Below, piece after piece: positions 5,604-7,046 of a stretch of DNA of 7,046 bases. Position numbers and translations under genes: made by a program. Position 1 is the stretch's first letter, and each line of letters opens with the position of its first letter. The stretch covers positions 1-7,046 of the forward strand of contig JBHEMD010000215.1 of assembly GCA_046262735.1 (NCBI GenBank). The letters are read 5' to 3'. This DNA is from AV17 sp046262735 (GTDB lineage: Bacteria > Verrucomicrobiota > Verrucomicrobiia > Chthoniobacterales > UBA10450). Under the pieces are notes generated by a model. It was given only the letters and a program-made list of their open reading frames with translations, searched no databases and was not told the DNA's origin.

Positions 5604-7046
5604 TTCCAGCGCCGGTATGCATTTTATGTAGTCACGATCCTGAGCTCGTTCGCCGGGTGCGGGCGTTTGTGCGGACGATGGCGCAACTGCGTCACGTTGC
5701 CGAGGCGGATCGGCTTGACGCCGTACTCGAGCAATCCGGCCCCGCCCTTCTCATTGTCGATCTTCGGGCAAAGGAAATCCGCGAACTACTCGACGAAATC
5801 CAAACGAGCTGGCCCGGCATCGTAATCATCGGCCTCGGCGTGGCGCGCTCGGATCCGCTGCGCGAAGCGCAACAGAGCGAAATTTACGCCGCGGAAGATG
5901 TGCAAATCGACCGGTCACATTTCCAGGCGCTGGTGGGCCGCGCGTTCGATTACCTCAAAGTGTGGCAGGAGAACCAGGAATTGCGCGAGGAAAATGCATC
6001 GGCGCGGCTCCCGGCTCCGACCGGGCGTAACGTTGTGCCGGATCGATACGGCGCGTCTTCGCTCCCTCTGCTTCGGTTCCCGCGTGTTTTTCGCCGGTTC
6101 GATAACGTCGATGCGCTGCTGGCGAGCGTGGTGGAAAATGTCGCCGATGCAGCGGGTGTCCCACGGCTCGGGATTTTTGCCAAAATCCGCAATGGCGATC
6201 GGTATCGGCTGCGCGCTGGGCTTCGCTGTTTGCCGGAGAGCCACGAGCTTGAATTCGGCGAACGCGACGCCCTCGTCCGCTGGTTCGAGCGCCAGGCGCA
6301 TCTGATTTCGCGCGAGACCATCGCCCGTGCGGCCGATCGCGCCGAGCGCACCCTTTTGCGCCGCAGCCTCGACGCGTTCGGCGCAGAAGTGATCGTGCCG
6401 CTATATGCGCGGGGCCGGATCATCGGGTGGCTGTTTTTCGGTCATCGCGTCACGGGCGAGCCATTCGATGCGCCACAGCTGGAGGGACTGATGGTCCTGG
6501 CCGAGCATGTTTCGACCGTGCTCGAGAACGCGCTGCTCCATGAAGAAATTACGCTCCAGAAAACTCTCGCCGAGACATTGCTCAAAGCGATTCCGCCCGG
6601 CATCGTCGCAACGAATGAAAACGGCACCGTGCGCTGGTTTAATCCGACCGCGGAACAACTCCTGGGATTGTCGAGCAAAGACGTCTTGAACAAACCAGCC
6701 GAAGTAATCGGGAGCAGGCTGGCCGGCTTCATTCGCGAGACACTCGCAACCAAAACGACCCTGTCGCCGCAACAATGGATCGATCAACGGACGCGGCGCT
6801 CATTGTTCGTGGAAACGCGGCGGCTGGAGAACGGACTGGGCGCCGTCGCTGTGGTCCACGATCTTACGGCGGAGGAAAACCTGCGCGAAAAACAGGCACT
6901 CGTCGATCGCGCCGCCTTCTGGACCGATCTCGCGGCGAGCATGTCGCACGAAATCCGGAATCCGCTTGTCGCGATCAAGACTTTCGCGCAACTGCTGCCG
7001 GAACGTTTCGACGACGCGGATTTTCGCAAGGAGTTTAATGAAATCG
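5600..7046 (+). CDS. sensor histidine kinase with pseudo-receiver, GAF and PAS domains, cut at the 3' edge
   Basis: An uninterrupted frame runs from ATG 5600 to the window end: 482 residues, still inside the dimerisation domain, with no stop reached. Residues 1-120 look like a degenerate receiver. VCILCSHDPELVRRV takes the place of the usual strand ending in an acidic pair, and LLIVDLR offers D54 at the phosphoacceptor position. The acidic pair (S11/H12 instead), the Thr/Ser and the Lys are missing. A short charged helix (about 120-133) and linker lead to a GAF domain (about 168-312, VIVPLYARGRIIGWLFFGHR), then PAS (about 325-425, PPGIVATNENGTVRWFNPTA). The HisKA segment has H450 in SMSHEIRNPLVAIKTFAQLL, nearly the same as in the preceding kinase (H612), so the two are probably paralogues. 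There is no membrane segment; it should be cytosolic or bound to partners. The ATPase domain must lie beyond the window. Its translation is coupled to the preceding kinase. Confidence 0.92.
   Translation, partial: MIPAPVCILCSHDPELVRRVRAFVRTMAQLRHVAEADRLDAVLEQSGPALLIVDLRAKEIRELLDEIQTSWPGIVIIGLGVARSDPLREAQQSEIYAAEDVQIDRSHFQALVGRAFDYLKVWQENQELREENASARLPAPTGRNVVPDRYGASSLPLLRFPRVFRRFDNVDALLASVVENVADAAGVPRLGIFAKIRNGDRYRLRAGLRCLPESHELEFGERDALVRWFERQAHLISRETIARAADRAERTLLRRSLDAFGAEVIVPLYARGRIIGWLFFGHRVTGEPFDAPQLEGLMVLAEHVSTVLENALLHEEITLQKTLAETLLKAIPPGIVATNENGTVRWFNPTAEQLLGLSSKDVLNKPAEVIGSRLAGFIRETLATKTTLSPQQWIDQRTRRSLFVETRRLENGLGAVAVVHDLTAEENLREKQALVDRAAFWTDLAASMSHEIRNPLVAIKTFAQLLPERFDDADFRKEFNEI

Overview
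The window is GC-rich bacterial chromosomal DNA dominated by two-component signalling. It has no tRNA or rRNA gene, no insertion sequence and no CRISPR array that I can recognise. Several large multidomain sensor kinases with GAF and PAS modules, packed into tight operons, suggest a free-living environmental bacterium with a large signalling repertoire. Verrucomicrobiota, Acidobacteriota or a deltaproteobacterial lineage would all fit. I lean weakly to Verrucomicrobiota, but nothing in the sequence decides it.

Layout: two divergent transcription units leave a spacer at about 1434-1776. On the minus strand (right to left) is a cytoplasmic receiver-histidine kinase hybrid (1433-285). About 100 bases further on is the first 61 codons of a second minus-strand gene (184-1), cut by the window edge. 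On the plus strand is a tight gene series: possibly a 37-codon small ORF (1667-1780), then a FabF-like beta-ketoacyl synthase (1777-3078), a polytopic membrane histidine kinase with GAF and PAS domains (3075-5603), and a second kinase with pseudo-receiver, GAF and PAS domains (5600 onward, cut by the right edge inside its phosphoacceptor domain). Every junction in this series is a 4-base ATGA overlap. The synthase and membrane-kinase starts have no visible Shine-Dalgarno sequence, so translational coupling is likely.

The main point of interest is the condensing enzyme. It keeps the FabF fold signature and the nucleophilic Cys166, but both catalytic histidines are replaced, the first by Tyr302 and the second by Asn339. 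It is therefore probably not an ordinary chain-elongating KAS II. Its coupling to two related kinases suggests a pathway in which an acyl-transfer or acyl-binding protein, membrane or lipid sensing and phosphotransfer are linked; that is inference. The two plus-strand kinases share almost the same H-box region but have different input modules (membrane versus soluble), so they are likely paralogues that may feed one response regulator lying outside the window.
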